Assembly: GCA_949987705.1 (NCBI GenBank)
Contig: CATLJY010000066.1
Coordinates: 30,074 to 94,073, forward strand
Direction: 5' to 3'
From: Thereva unica
Taxonomy: Eukaryota > Arthropoda > Insecta > Diptera > Therevidae
DNA: 64,000 nucleotides
The notes below the pieces were generated by a model. That model was not told the DNA's origin. It searched no databases and was given only the letters and a program-made list of their open reading frames with translations. Position numbers and translations under genes: made by a program. The stretch's first letter is position 1, and the number at the start of each line of letters is the position of its first letter. Positions 1 to 13,833 of the stretch are shown here, in pieces.

Positions 1-2620
1 TCGAAAATAACTTAAATTCACTTTGATCATCGAAATTAAGTTATATTCATCGAGTAAATCGAAAATAACTTAAATTCACTTTATTCATCGAAATTAAGTC
101 ATATTCATCAAATACATCGAAAATAACTTAAATTCACTTTATTCATCGAAATTAAGTTATATTCATCGAGTACATCGAAAATAACTTAAATTCACTTTAT
201 TCATCGAAATTAAGTTATATTCATCGAGTACATCGAAAATAACTTAAATTCACTTTGATCATCGAAATTAAGTTATATTCATCGAGTAAATCGAAAATAA
301 CTTAAATTCACTTTATTCATCGAAATTAAGTCATATTCATCAAATACATCGAAAATAACTTAAATTCACTTTATTCATCGAAATTAAGTTATATTCATCG
401 AGTACATCGAAAATAACTTAAATTCACTTTATTCATCGAAATTAAGTTACATTCATCGAGTACATCGCAAATAACTTAAATTCACTTTATTCATCGAAAT
501 TAAGTTATATTCATCGAGTACATCGAAAATAACTTAAATTCACTTTATTCATCGAAATTAAGTTATATTCATCGAGTACATCGAAAATAACTTAAATTCA
601 CTTTATTCATCGAAATTAAGTTACATTCATCAAATACATCGAAAATAACTTAAATTCACTTTATTCATCGAAATTAAGTTATATTCATCGAGTACATCGA
701 AAATAACTTAAATTCACTTTATTCATCGAAATTAAGTTATATTCATCGAGTACATCGAAAATAACTTAAATTCACTTTATTCATCGAAATTAGGTTATAT
801 TCATCGAGTACATCGAAAATAACTTAAATTCACTTTATTCATCGAAATTAAGTTATATTCATCGAGTACATCGAAAATAACTTAAATTCACTTTATTCAT
901 CGAAATTAAGTTATATTCATCGAGTACATCGAAAATAACTTAAATTCACTTTATTCATCGAAATTAAGTTATATTCATCGAGTACATAGCAAATAACTTA
1001 AATTCACTTTATTCATCGAAATTAAGTTACATTCATCGAGTACATCGAAAATAACTTAAATTCACTTTATTCATCGAAATTAAGTTATATTCATCGAGTA
1101 CATAGCAAATAACTTAAATTCACTTTATTCATCGAAATTAAGTTACATTCATCGAGTACATCGAAAATAACTTAAATTCACTTTATTCATCGAAATTAAG
1201 TTATATTCATCGAGTACATCGAAAATAACTTAAATTCACTTTATTCATCGAAATTAAGTTATATTCATCGAGTACATCGAAAATAACTTAAATTCACGTT
1301 ATTCATCGAAATTAAGTTATATTCATCGAGTACATAGCAAATAACTTAAATTCACTTTATTCATCGAAATTAAGTTATATTCATCGAGTACATCGAAAAT
1401 AACTTAAATTCACTTTATTCATCGAAATTAAGTCATATTCATCAAATACATCGAAAATAACTTAAATTCACTTTATTCATCGAAATTAAGTTACATTCAT
1501 CGAGTACATCGAAAATAACTTAAATTCACTTTATTCATCGAAATTAAGTTATATTCATCGAGTACATCGAAAATAACTTAAATTCACTTTGATCATCGAA
1601 ATTAAGTTATATTCATCGAGTAAATCGAAAATAACTTAAATTCACTTTATTCGTCGAAATTAAGTTACATTCATCAAATACATCGAAAATAACTTAAATT
1701 CACTTTATTCATCGAAATTAAGTTATATTCATCGAGTACATAGCAAATAACTTAAATTCACTTTATTCATCGAAATTAAGTTACATTCATCGAGTACATC
1801 GCAAATAACTTAAATTCACTTTATTCATCGAAATTAAGTTATATTCATCGAGTACATCGAAAATAACTTAAATTCACTTTGATCATCGAAATTAAGTTAT
1901 ATTCATCGAGTAAATCGAAAATAACTTAAATTCACTTTATTCATCGAAATTAAGTTACATTCATCAAATACATCGAAAATAACTTAAATTCACTTTATTC
2001 ATCGAAATTAAGTTATATTCATCGAGTACATAGCAAATAACTTAAATTCACTTTATTCATCGAAATTAAGTTACATTCATCGAGTACATCGCAAATAACT
2101 TAAATTCACTTTATTCATCGAAATTAAGTTATATTCATCGAGTACATCGAAAATAGCTTAAATTCACTTTATTCATCGAAATTAAGTTACATTCATCGAG
2201 TACATCGAAAATAACTTAAATTCACTTTATTCATCGAAATTAAGTTATATTCATCGAGTACATCGAAAATAACTTAAATTCACTTTATTCATCGAAATTA
2301 AGTTACATTCATCGAGTACATCGAAAATAACTTAAATTCACTTTATTCATCGAAATTAAGTTACATTCATCAAATACATCGAAAATAACTTAAATTCACT
2401 TTATTCATCGAAATTAAGTTATATTCATCGAGTTCATCGAAAATAACTTAAATTCACTTTATTCATCGAAATTAAGTCATATTCATCAAATACATCGAAA
2501 ATAACTTAAATTCACTTTATTCATCGAAATAAAGTCATATTCATCAAATACATCGAAAATAACTTAAATTCACTTTATTCATCGAAATTAAGTTATATTC
2601 ATCAAATACATCGAAAATAA

Positions 2621-4060
2621 CTTAAACTCACTTTATTCATCGAAATTAAGATAAATTCATCGAGTACATCGAAAATAACTTAAATTCACTTTATTCATCG
2701 AAATTAAGTTACATTCATCGAGTACATCGAAAATAACTTAAATTCACTTTATTCATCGAAATTAAGTTACATTCATCGAGTACATCGAAAATAACTTAAA
2801 TTCACTTTATTCATCGAAATTAAGTTATATTCATCGAGTACATAGCAAATAACTTAAATTCACTTTATTCATCGAAATTAAGTTACATTCATCGAGTACA
2901 TCGAAAATAACTTAAATTCACTTTATTCATCGAAATTAAGTTACATTCATCGAGTACATCGAAAATAACTTAAATTCACTTTATTCATCGAAATTAAGTT
3001 ACATTCATCGAGTACATCGAAAATAACTTAAATTCACTTTATTCATCGAAATTAAGTTACATTCATCGAGTACATCGAAAATAACTTAAATTCACTTTAT
3101 TCATCGAAATTAAGTTATATTCATCGAGTACATCGAAAATAACTTAAATTCACTTTAATCATCGAAATTAAGTTATATTCATCGAGTACATCGAAAATAA
3201 CTTAAATTCACTTTATTCATCGAAATTAAGTTACATTCATCGAGTACATCGAAAATAACTTAAATTCACTTTATTCATCGAAATTAAGTCATATTCATCA
3301 AATACATCGAAAATAACTTAAATTCACTTTATTCATCGAAATTAAGTTACATTCATCGAGTACATCGAAAATAACTTAAATTCACTTTATTCATCGAAAT
3401 TAAGTTACATTCATCGAGTACATCGAAAATAACTTAAATTCACTTTATTCATCGAAATTAAGTTATATTCATCGAGTACATCGAAAATAACTTAAACTCA
3501 CTTTATTCATCGAAATTAAGATAAATTCATCGAGTACATCGAAAATAACTTAAATTCACTTTATTCATCGAAATTAAGTTATATTCATCGAGTACATCGA
3601 AAATAACTTAAATTCACTTTATTCATCGAAATTAAGTTACATTCATCGAGTACATCGAAAATAACTTAAATTCACTTTATTCATCGAAATTAAGTTACAT
3701 TCATCGAGTACATCGAAAATAACTTAAATTCACTTTATTCATCGAAATTAAGATAAATTCATCGAGTACATCGAAAATAACTTAAATTCACTTTATTCAT
3801 CGAAATGAAGTTATATTCATCGAGTACATAGCAAATAACTTAAATTCACTTTATTCATCGAAATTAAGTTATATTCATCGAGTACATCGAAAATAACTTA
3901 AATTCACTTTATTCATCGAAATTAAGTCATATTCATCAAATACATCGAAAATAACTTAAATTCACTTTATTCATCGAAATTAAGTTATATTCATCAAATA
4001 CATCGAAAATAACTTAAACTCACTTTATTCATCGAAATTAAGATAAATTCATCGAGTACA
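2621..4060. repeat. Satellite sub-block with linked AAACTC / AAGATAAATTC variants
   Basis: Monomers carrying CTTAAACTCAC in the first half together with AAGATAAATTCATCG in the second half occur at about 2621, 3491 and 4013. The spacings are 870 bp (15 monomers) and 522 bp (9 monomers). The same pair of changes recurs near 36720, and the AAGATAAATTC change occurs alone near 3750, 37150 and 37268. Two independent substitutions travelling together at exact multiples of 58 bp indicate block duplication within the array rather than repeated mutation. Confidence 0.7.
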
Positions 4061-7000
4061 TCGAAAATAACTTAAATTCACTTTATTCATCGAAATTAAG
4101 TTACATTCATCGAGTACATCGAAAATAACTTAAATTCACTTTATTCATCGAAATTAAGTTACATTCATCGAGTACATCGAAAATAACTTAAATTCACTTT
4201 ATTCATCGAAATTAAGTTATATTCATCGAGTACATAGCAAATAACTTAAATTCACTTTATTCATCGAAATTAAGTTACATTCATCGAGTACATCGAAAAT
4301 AACTTAAATTCACTTTATTCATCGAAATTAAGTTACATTCATCGAGTACATCGAAAATAACTTAAATTCACTTTATTCATCGAAATTAAGTTACATTCAT
4401 CGAGTACATCGAAAATAACTTAAATTCACTTTATTCATCGAAATTAAGTTACATTCATCGAGTACATCGAAAATAACTTAAATTCACTTTATTCATCGAA
4501 ATTAAGTTATATTCATCGAGTACATCGAAAATAACTTAAATTCACTTTGATCATCGAAATTAAGTTATATTCATCGAGTAAATCGAAAATAACTTAAATT
4601 CACTTTATTCATCGAAATTAAGTCATATTCATCAAATACATCGAAAATAACTTAAATTCACTTTATTCATCGAAATTAAGTTACATTCATCAAATACATC
4701 GAAAATAACTTAAATTCACTTTATTCATCGAAATTAAGTTATATTCATCGAGTACATCGAAAATAACTTAAATTCACTTTATTCATCGAAATTAAGTTAT
4801 ATTCATCGAGTACATCGAAAATAACTTAAATTCACTTTATTCATCGAAATTAAGTTACATTCATCGAGTACATCGAAAATAACTTAAATTCACTTTTTTC
4901 ATCGAAATTAAGTTATATTCATCGAGTACATAGCAAATAACTTAAATTCACTTTATTCATCGAAATTAAGTTACATTCATCGAGTACATCGAAAATAACT
5001 TAAATTCACTTTATTCATCGAAATTAAGTTATATTCATCGAGTACATCGAAAATAACTTAAATTCACTTTATTCATCGAAATTAAGTTATATTCATCGAG
5101 TACATCGAAAATAACTTAAATTCACTTTATTCATCGAAATTAAGTTATATTCATCGAGTACATAGCAAATAACTTAAATTCAGTTTATTCATCGAAATTA
5201 AGTTATATTCATCGAGTACATCGAAAATAACTTAAATTCACTTTATTCATCGAAATTAAGTTACATTCATCGAGTACATAGCAAATAACTTAAATTCACT
5301 TTATTCATCGAAATTAAGTTACATTCATCGAGTACATAGCAAATAACTTAAATTCACTTTATTCATCGAAATTAAGTTACATTCATCGAGTACATCGAAA
5401 ATAACTTAAATTCACTTTATTCATCGAAATTAAGTTATATTCATCGAGTACATAGCAAATAACTTAAATTCACTTTATTCATCGAAATTAAGTTACATTC
5501 ATCGAGTACATCGAAAATAACTTAAATTCACTTTATTCATCGAAATTAAGTTACATTCATCAAATACATCGAAAATAACTTAAATTCACTTTATTCATCG
5601 AAATTAAGTTATATTCATCGAGTACATAGCAAATAACTTAAATTCACTTTATTAATCGAAATTAAGTTACATTCATCGAGTACATCGAAAATAACTTAAA
5701 TTCACTTTATTCATCGAAATTAAGTTATATTCATCGAGTACATCGAAAATAACTTAAATTCACTTTATTCATCGAAATTAAGTCATATTCATCAAATACA
5801 TCGAAAATAACTTAAATTCACTTTATTCATCGAAATTAAGTTACATTCATCGAGTACATCGAAAATAACTTAAATTCACTTTATTCATCGAAATTAAGTT
5901 ACATTCATCGAGTACATCGAAAATAACTTAAATTCACTTTATTCATCGAAATTAAGTTATATTCATCGAGTACATCGAAAATAACTTAAATTCACTTTAT
6001 TCATCGAAATTAAGTCATATTCATCAAATACATCGAAAATAACTTAAATTCACTTTTTTCATCGAAATTAAGTTACATTCATCGAGTACATCGAAAATAA
6101 CTTAAATTCACTTTATTCATCGAAATTAAGTTACATTCATCGAGTACATCGAAAATAACTTAAATTCACTTTATTCATCGAAATTAAGTTACATTCATCG
6201 AGTACATCGAAAATAACTTAAATTCACTTTATTCATCGAAATTAAGTTATATTCATCGAGTACATAGCAAATAACTTAAATTCACTTTATTCATCGAAAT
6301 TAAGTTACATTCATCGAGTACATCGAAAATAACTTAAATTCACTTTATTCATCGAAATTAAGTTACATTCATCGAGTAAATCGAAAATAACTTAAATTCA
6401 CTTTATTCATCGAAATTAAGTTACATTCATCAAATACATCGAAAATAACTTAAATTCACTTTATTCATCGAAATTAAGTTATATTCATCGAGTACATAGC
6501 AAATAACTTAAATTCACTTTATTCATCGAAATTAAGTTACATTCATCGAGTACATCGAAAATAACTTAAATTCACTTTATTCATCGAAATTAAGTTATAT
6601 TCATCGAGTACATCGAAAATAACTTAAATTCACTTTATTCATCGAAATTAAGTCATATTCATCAAATACATCGAAAATAACTTAAATTCACTTTATTCAT
6701 CGAAATTAAGTTACATTCATCGAGTACATCGAAAATAACTTAAATTCACTTTATTCATCGAAATTAAGTTACATTCATCAAATACATCGAAAATAACTTA
6801 AATTCACTTTATTCATCGAAATTAAGTCATATTCATCAAATACATCGAAAATAACTTAAATTCACTTTATTCATCGAAATTAAGTTACATTCATCGAGTA
6901 CATCGAAAATAACTTAAATTCACTTTATTCATCGAAATTAAGTTACATTCATCGAGTACATCGAAAATAACTTAAATTCACTTTATTCATCGAAATTAAG

Positions 7001-10000
7001 TTACATTCATCGAGTACATCGAAAATAACTTAAATTCACTTTATTCATCGAAATTAAGTTACATTCATCAATACATCGAAAATAACTTAAATTCACTTTA
7101 TTCATCGAAATTAAGTTACATTCATCGAGTACATCGAAAATAACTTAAATTCACTTTATTCATCGAAATTAAGTTACATTCATCGAGTACATCGAAAATA
7201 ACTTAAATTCACTTTATTCATCGAAATTAAGTTACATTCATCGAGTACATCGAAAATAACTTAAATTCACTTTATTCATCGAAATTAAGTTACATTCATC
7301 GAGTACATCGAAAATAACTTAAATTCACTTTATTCATCGAAATTAAGTTACATTCATCGAGTACATCGCAAATAACTTAAATTCACTTTATTCATCGAAA
7401 TTAAGTTACATTCATCGAGTACATCGCAAATAACTTAAATTCACTTTATTCATCGAAATTAAGTTACATTCATCGAGTACATCGCAAATAACTTAAATTC
7501 ACTTTATTCATCGAAATTAAGTTACATTCATCGAGTACATCGAAAATAACTTAAATTCACTTTATTCATCGAAATTAAGTTACATTCATCGAGTACATCG
7601 AAAATAACTTAAATTCACTTTATTCATCGAAATTAAGTTACATTCATCGAGTACATCGAAAATAACTTAAATTCACTTTATTCATCGAAATTAAGTTACA
7701 TTCATCGAGTACATCGAAAATAACTTAAATTCACTTTATTCATCGAAATTAAGTTATATTCATCGAGTACATAGCAAATAACTTAAATTCACTTTATTCA
7801 TCGAAATTAAGTTACATTCATCGAGTACATCGAAAATAACTTAAATTCACTTTATTCATCGAAATTAAGTTACATTCATCGAGTACATCGAAAATAACTT
7901 AAATTCACTTTATTCATCGAAATTAAGTTACATTCATCGAGTACATCGCAAATAACTTAAATTCACTTTATTCATCGAAATTAAGTTACATTCATCGAGT
8001 ACATCGCAAATAACTTAAATTCACTTTATTCATCGAAATTAAGTTACATTCATCGAGTACATCGCAAATAACTTAAATTCACTTTATTCATCGAAATTAA
8101 GTTACATTCATCAAATACATCGAAAATAACTTAAATTCACTTTATTCATCGAATTTAAGTTACATTCATCGAGTACATCGAAAATAACTTAAATTCACTT
8201 TATTCATCGAAATTAAGTTACATTCATCGAGTACATCGAAAATAACTTAAATTCACTTTATTCATCGAAATTAAGTTATATTCATCGAGTACATCGAAAA
8301 TAACTTAAATTCACTTTATTCATCGAAATTAAGTTACATTCATCGAGTACATAGCAAATAACTTAAATTCACTTTATTCATCGAAATTAAGTTACATTCA
8401 TCGAGTACATCGCAAATAACTTAAATTCACTTTATTCATCGAAATTAAGTTACATTCATCGAGTACATCGAAAATAACTTAAATTCACTTTATTCATCGA
8501 AATTAAGTTACATTCATCGAGTACATCGCAAATAACTTAAATTCACTTTATTCATCGAAATTAAGTTACATTCATCGAGTACATAGCAAATAACTTAAAT
8601 TCACTTTATTCATCGAAATTAAGTTACATTCATCAAATACATCGAAAATAACTTAAATTCACTTTATTCATCGAAATTAAGTTACATTCATCGAGTACAT
8701 CGCAAATAACTTAAATTCGCTTTATTCATCGAAATTAAGTTACATTCATCGAGTACATCGCAAATAACTTAAATTCACTTTATTCATCGAAATTAAGTTA
8801 TATTCATCGAGTACATCGCAAATAACTTAAATTCACTTTATTCATCGAAATTATGTACATTCATCGAGTACATCGCAAATAACTTAAATTCACTTTATTC
8901 ATCGAAATTAAGTTACATTCATCGAGTACATCGCAAATAACTTAAATTCACTTTATTCATCGAAATTAAGTTACATTCATCGAGTACATCGCAAATAACT
9001 TAAATTCACTTTATTCATCGAAATTAAGTTATATTCATCGAGTACATCGCAAATAACTTAAATTCACTTTATTCATCGAAATTAAGTTACATTCATCGAG
9101 TACATCGCAAATAACTTAAATTCACTTTATTCATCGAAATTAAGTTACATTCATCAAATACATCGAAAATAACTTAAATTCACTTTATTCATCGAAATTA
9201 AGTTATATTCATCGAGTACATAGCAAATAACTTAAATTCACTTTATTCATCGAAATTAAGTTACATTCATCGAGTACATCGCAAATAACTTAAATTCACT
9301 TTATTCATCGAAATTAAGTTACATTCATCAAATACATCGAAAATAACTTAAATTCACTTTATTCATCGAAATTAAGTTACATTCATCGAGTACATCGAAA
9401 ATAACTTAAATTCACTTTATTCATCGAAATTAAGTTATATTCATCGAGTACATCGAAAATAACTTAAATTCACTTTATTCATCGAAATTAAGTTACATTC
9501 ATCGAGTACATCGAAAATAACTTAAATTCACTTTATTCATCGAAATTAAGTTATATTCATCGAGTACATCGAAAATAACTTAAATTCACTTTATTCATCG
9601 AAATTAAGTTACATTCATCAAATACATCGAAAATAACTTAAATTCACTTTATTCATCGAAATTAAGTTACATTCATCAAATACATCGAAAATAACTTAAA
9701 TTCACTTTGATCATCGAAATTAAGTTATATTCATCGAGTACATCGAAAATAACTTAAATTCACTTTGATCATCGAAATTAAGTCATATTCATCAAATACA
9801 TCGAAAATAACTTAGGTAAATTCACTTTATTCATCGAAATTAAGTTACATTCATCGAGTACATCGAAAATAACTTAAATTCACTTTATTCATCGAAATTA
9901 AGTCATATTCATCAAATACATCGAAAATAACTTAAATTCACTTTATTCATCGAAATTAAGTTATATTCATCGAGTACATCGAAAATAACTTAAATTCACT

Positions 10001-13000
10001 TTATTCATCGAAATTAAGTCATATTCATCAAATACATCGAAAATAACTTAAATTCACTTTATTCATCGAAATAAGTTACATTCATCGAGTACATCGAAAA
10101 TAACTTAAATTCACTTTATTCATCGAAATTAAGTTATATTCATCGAGTACATAGCAAATAACTTAAATTCACTTTATTCATCGAAATTAAGTTACATTCA
10201 TCAAATACATCGAAAATAACTTAAATTCACTTTATTCATCGAAATTAAGTTACATTCATCGAGTACATCGAAAATAACTTAAATTCACTTTATTCATCGA
10301 AATTAAGTTACATTCATCAAATACATCGAAAATAACTTAAATTCACTTTATTCATCGAAATTAAGTTATATTCATCGAGTACATCGAAAATAACTTAAAT
10401 TCACTTTATTCATCGAAATTAAGTTATATTCATCGAGTACATCGAAAATAACTTAAATTCACTTTATTCATCGAAATTAAGTTACATTCATCAAATACAT
10501 CGAAAATAACTTAAATTCACTTTATTCATCGAAATTAAGTTACATTCATCAAATACATCGAATATAACTTAAATTCACTTTGATCATCGAAATTAAGTTA
10601 TATTCATCGAGTACATCGAAAATAACTTAAATTCACTTTGATCATCGAAATTAAGTCATATTCATCAAATACATCGAAAATAACTTAAATTCACTTTATT
10701 CATCGAAATTAAGTTACATTCATCGAGTACATCGAAAATAACTTAAATTCACTTTATTCATCGAAATTAAGTTACATTCATCGAGTACATCGAAAATAAC
10801 TTAAATTCACTTTATTCATCGAAATTAAGTCATATTCATCAAATACATCGAAAATAACTTAAATTCACTTTATTCATCGAAATTAAGTTATATTCATCGA
10901 GTACATCGCAAATAACTTAAATTCACTTTATTCATCGAAATTAAGTTATATTCATCGAGTACATCGAAAATAACTTAAATTCACTTTATTCATCAAAATT
11001 AAGTCATATTCATCAAATACATCGAAAATAACTTAAATTCACTTTATTCATCGAAATTAAGTTATATTCATCGAGTACATCGCAAATAACTTAAATTCAC
11101 TTTATTCATCGAAATTAAGTTATATTCATCGAGTACATCGAAAATAACTTAAATTCACTTTGATCATCGAAATTAACTCATATTCATCAAATACATCGAA
11201 AATAACTTAAATTCACTTTATTCATCGAAATTAAGTTATATTCATCGAGTACATCGCAAATAACTTAAATTCACTTTATTCATCGAAATTAAGTTATATT
11301 CATCGAGTACATCGAAAATAACTTAAATTCACTTTATTCATCGAAATTAAGTCATATTCATCAAATACATCGAAAATAACTTAAATTCACTTTATTCATC
11401 GAAATTAAGTTATATTCATCGAGTACATCGCAAATAACTTAAATTCACTTTATTCATCGAAATTAAGTTATATTCATCGAGTACATCGAAAATAACTTAA
11501 ATTCACTTTGATCATCGAAATTAAGTTATATTCATCGAGTACATCGAAAATAACTTAAATTCACTTTATTCATCGAAATTAAGTTACATTCATCGAGTAC
11601 ATCGAAAATAACTTAAATTCACTTTATTCATCGAAATTAAGTTATATTCATCGAGTACATCGAAAATAACTTAAATTCACTTTATTCATCGAAATTAAGT
11701 TACATTCATCAAATACATCGAAAATAACTTAAATTCACTTTATTCATCGAAATTAAGTCATATTCATCAAATACATCGAAAATAACTTAAATTCACTTTA
11801 TTCATCGAAATTAAGTTACATTCATCGAGTACATCGAAAATAACTTAAATTCACTTTATTCATCGAAATTAAGTCATATTCATCAAATACATCGAAAATA
11901 ACTTAAATTCACTTTATTCATCGAAATTAAGTTATATTCATCGAGTACATCGAAAATAACTTAAATTCACTTTATTCATCGAAATTAAGTCATATTCATC
12001 AAATACATCGAAAATAACTTAAATTCACTTTATTCATCGAAATTAAGTTACATTCATCGAGTACATCGCAAATAACTTAAATTCACTTTATTCATCGAAA
12101 TTAAGTTATATTCATCGAGTACATAGCAAATAACTTAAATTCACTTTATTCATCGAAATTAAGTTACATTCATCAAATACATCGAAAATAACTTAAATTC
12201 ACTTTATTCATCGAAATTAAGTTACATTCATCGAGTACATAGCAAATAACTTAAATTCACTTTATTCATCGAAATTAAGTTACATTCATCGAGTACATCG
12301 AAAATAACTTAAATTCACTTTATTCATCGAAATTAAGTTATATTCATCGAGTACATCGCAAATAACTTAAATTCACTTTATTCATCGAAATTAAGTTACA
12401 TTCATCAAATACATCGAAAATAACTTAAATTCACTTTATTCATCGAAATTAAGTTATATTCATCGAGTACATCGAAAATAACTTAAATTCACTTTATTCA
12501 TCGAAATTAAGTTACATTCATCGAGTACATCGAAAATAACTTAAATTCACTTTGATCATCGAAATTAAGTTATATTCATCGAGTACATCGAAAATAACTT
12601 AAATTCACTTTGATCATCGAAATTAAGTTACATTCATCGAGTACATCGAAAATAACTTAAATTCACTTTATTCATCGAAATTAAGTCATATTCATCAAAT
12701 ACATCGAAAATAACTTAAATTCACTTTATTCATCGAAATTAAGTTACATTCATCGAGTACATCGAAAATAACTTAAATTCACTTTGATCATCGAAATTAA
12801 GTTATATTCATCGAGTACATCGAAAATAACTTAAATTCACTTTATTCATCGAAATTAAGTTACATTCATCGAGTACATCGAAAATAACTTAAATTCACTT
12901 TATTCATCGAAATTAAGTCATATTCATCGAGTACATAGCAAATAACTTAAATTCACTTTATTCATCGAAATTAAGTTACATTCATCGAGTACATCGAAAA

Positions 13001-13802
13001 TAACTTAAATTCACTTTATTCATCGAAATTAAGTTACATTCATCGAGTACATAGCAAATAACTTAAATTCACTTTATTCATCGAAATTAAGTTACATTCA
13101 TCAAATACATCGAAAATAACTTAAATTCACTTTATTCATCGAAATTAAGTTACATTCATCGAGTACATCGAAAATAACTTAAATTCACTTTATTCATCGA
13201 AATTAAGTCATATTCATCAAATACATCGAAAATAACTTAAATTCACTTTATTCATCGAAATTAAGTTACATTCATCGAGTACATCGAAAATAACTTAAAT
13301 TCACTTTGATCATCGAAATTAAGTTATATTCATCGAGTACATCGAAAATAACTTAAATTCACTTTATTCATCGAAATTAAGTTACATTCATCGAGTACAT
13401 CGAAAATAACTTAAATTCACTTTATTCATCGAAATTAAGTCATATTCATCGAGTACATAGCAAATAACTTAAATTCACTTTATTCATCGAAATTAAGTTA
13501 CATTCATCGAGTACATCGAAAATAACTTAAATTCACTTTATTCATCGAAATTAAGTTACATTCATCGAGTACATCGAAAATAACTTAAATTCACTTTATT
13601 CATCGAAATTAAGTTACATTCATCAAATACATCGAAAATAACTTAAATTCACTTTATTCATCGAAATTAAGTCATATTCATCAAATACATCGAAAATAAC
13701 TTAAATTCACTTTATTCATCGAAATTAAGTTACATTCATCGAGTACATCGCAAATAACTTAAATTCACTTTATTCATCGAAATTAAGTTATATTCATCGA
13801 GT

Positions 13803-13809
13803 ACATAGC
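13803..13809. repeat. Target-site duplication of RTE-like LINE, left copy
   Basis: ACATAGC, identical to 17092-17098. In satellite monomers of the TAGC variant this heptamer occurs as GTACATAGCAAATAAC. Joining 13809 to 17099 rebuilds such a monomer without any gap or change, so this is a clean 7-bp duplication. It marks the 3' side of the element, which lies on the minus strand. Confidence 0.85.
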
Positions 13810-13833
13810 TTCTTCTTTCTTCTTTGTGCCCCT
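13810..13833 (-). other. LINE 3' UTR and microsatellite-like tail
   Basis: Only 24 bp separate the TAA stop of the LINE ORF from the element end. On the minus strand the terminus reads AAAGAAGAAAGAAGAA, an imperfect GAA/AAAG repeat and not poly(A). In RTE elements the 3' end is usually a short tandem repeat that primes target-site reverse transcription. That role is inferred here. Confidence 0.7.

Larger units (their letters stand above)
1..13809. repeat. 58-bp satellite array, block 1
   Basis: About 238 head-to-tail copies of a 58-bp AT-rich monomer; the array is already in progress at base 1, so it continues outside the window. Each monomer begins TCGAAAATAACTTAAATTCA and has a second half beginning TCGAAATTAAG. 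Recurring variants are T or C at monomer position 44 (TTATAT/TTACAT), TCATAT at 41-46, CGAGTACA or CAAATACA at the end, GATC for ATTC at 25-28, and TCGA/TCGC/TAGC at the start. Copies are very similar to each other and phase is kept over kilobases. Rare indels include a 4-bp GGTA insertion near 9815, and 1-bp losses near 7070, 8853 and 10072. No ORF or other feature is embedded. Function is unknown; AT-rich short-period satellites of this size are typical of heterochromatin. Confidence 0.98.

Noticed and set aside
1..58. CENP-B box in the satellite monomer
   Set aside because: No sequence resembling the TTCG....A..CGGG core is present; the TTCATCG and TTCAC contexts do not fit.
1..13802. CRISPR-like array of short repeats
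   Set aside because: Repeats are contiguous with no unique spacers; what varies are point variants of one 58-bp unit. It is a satellite.
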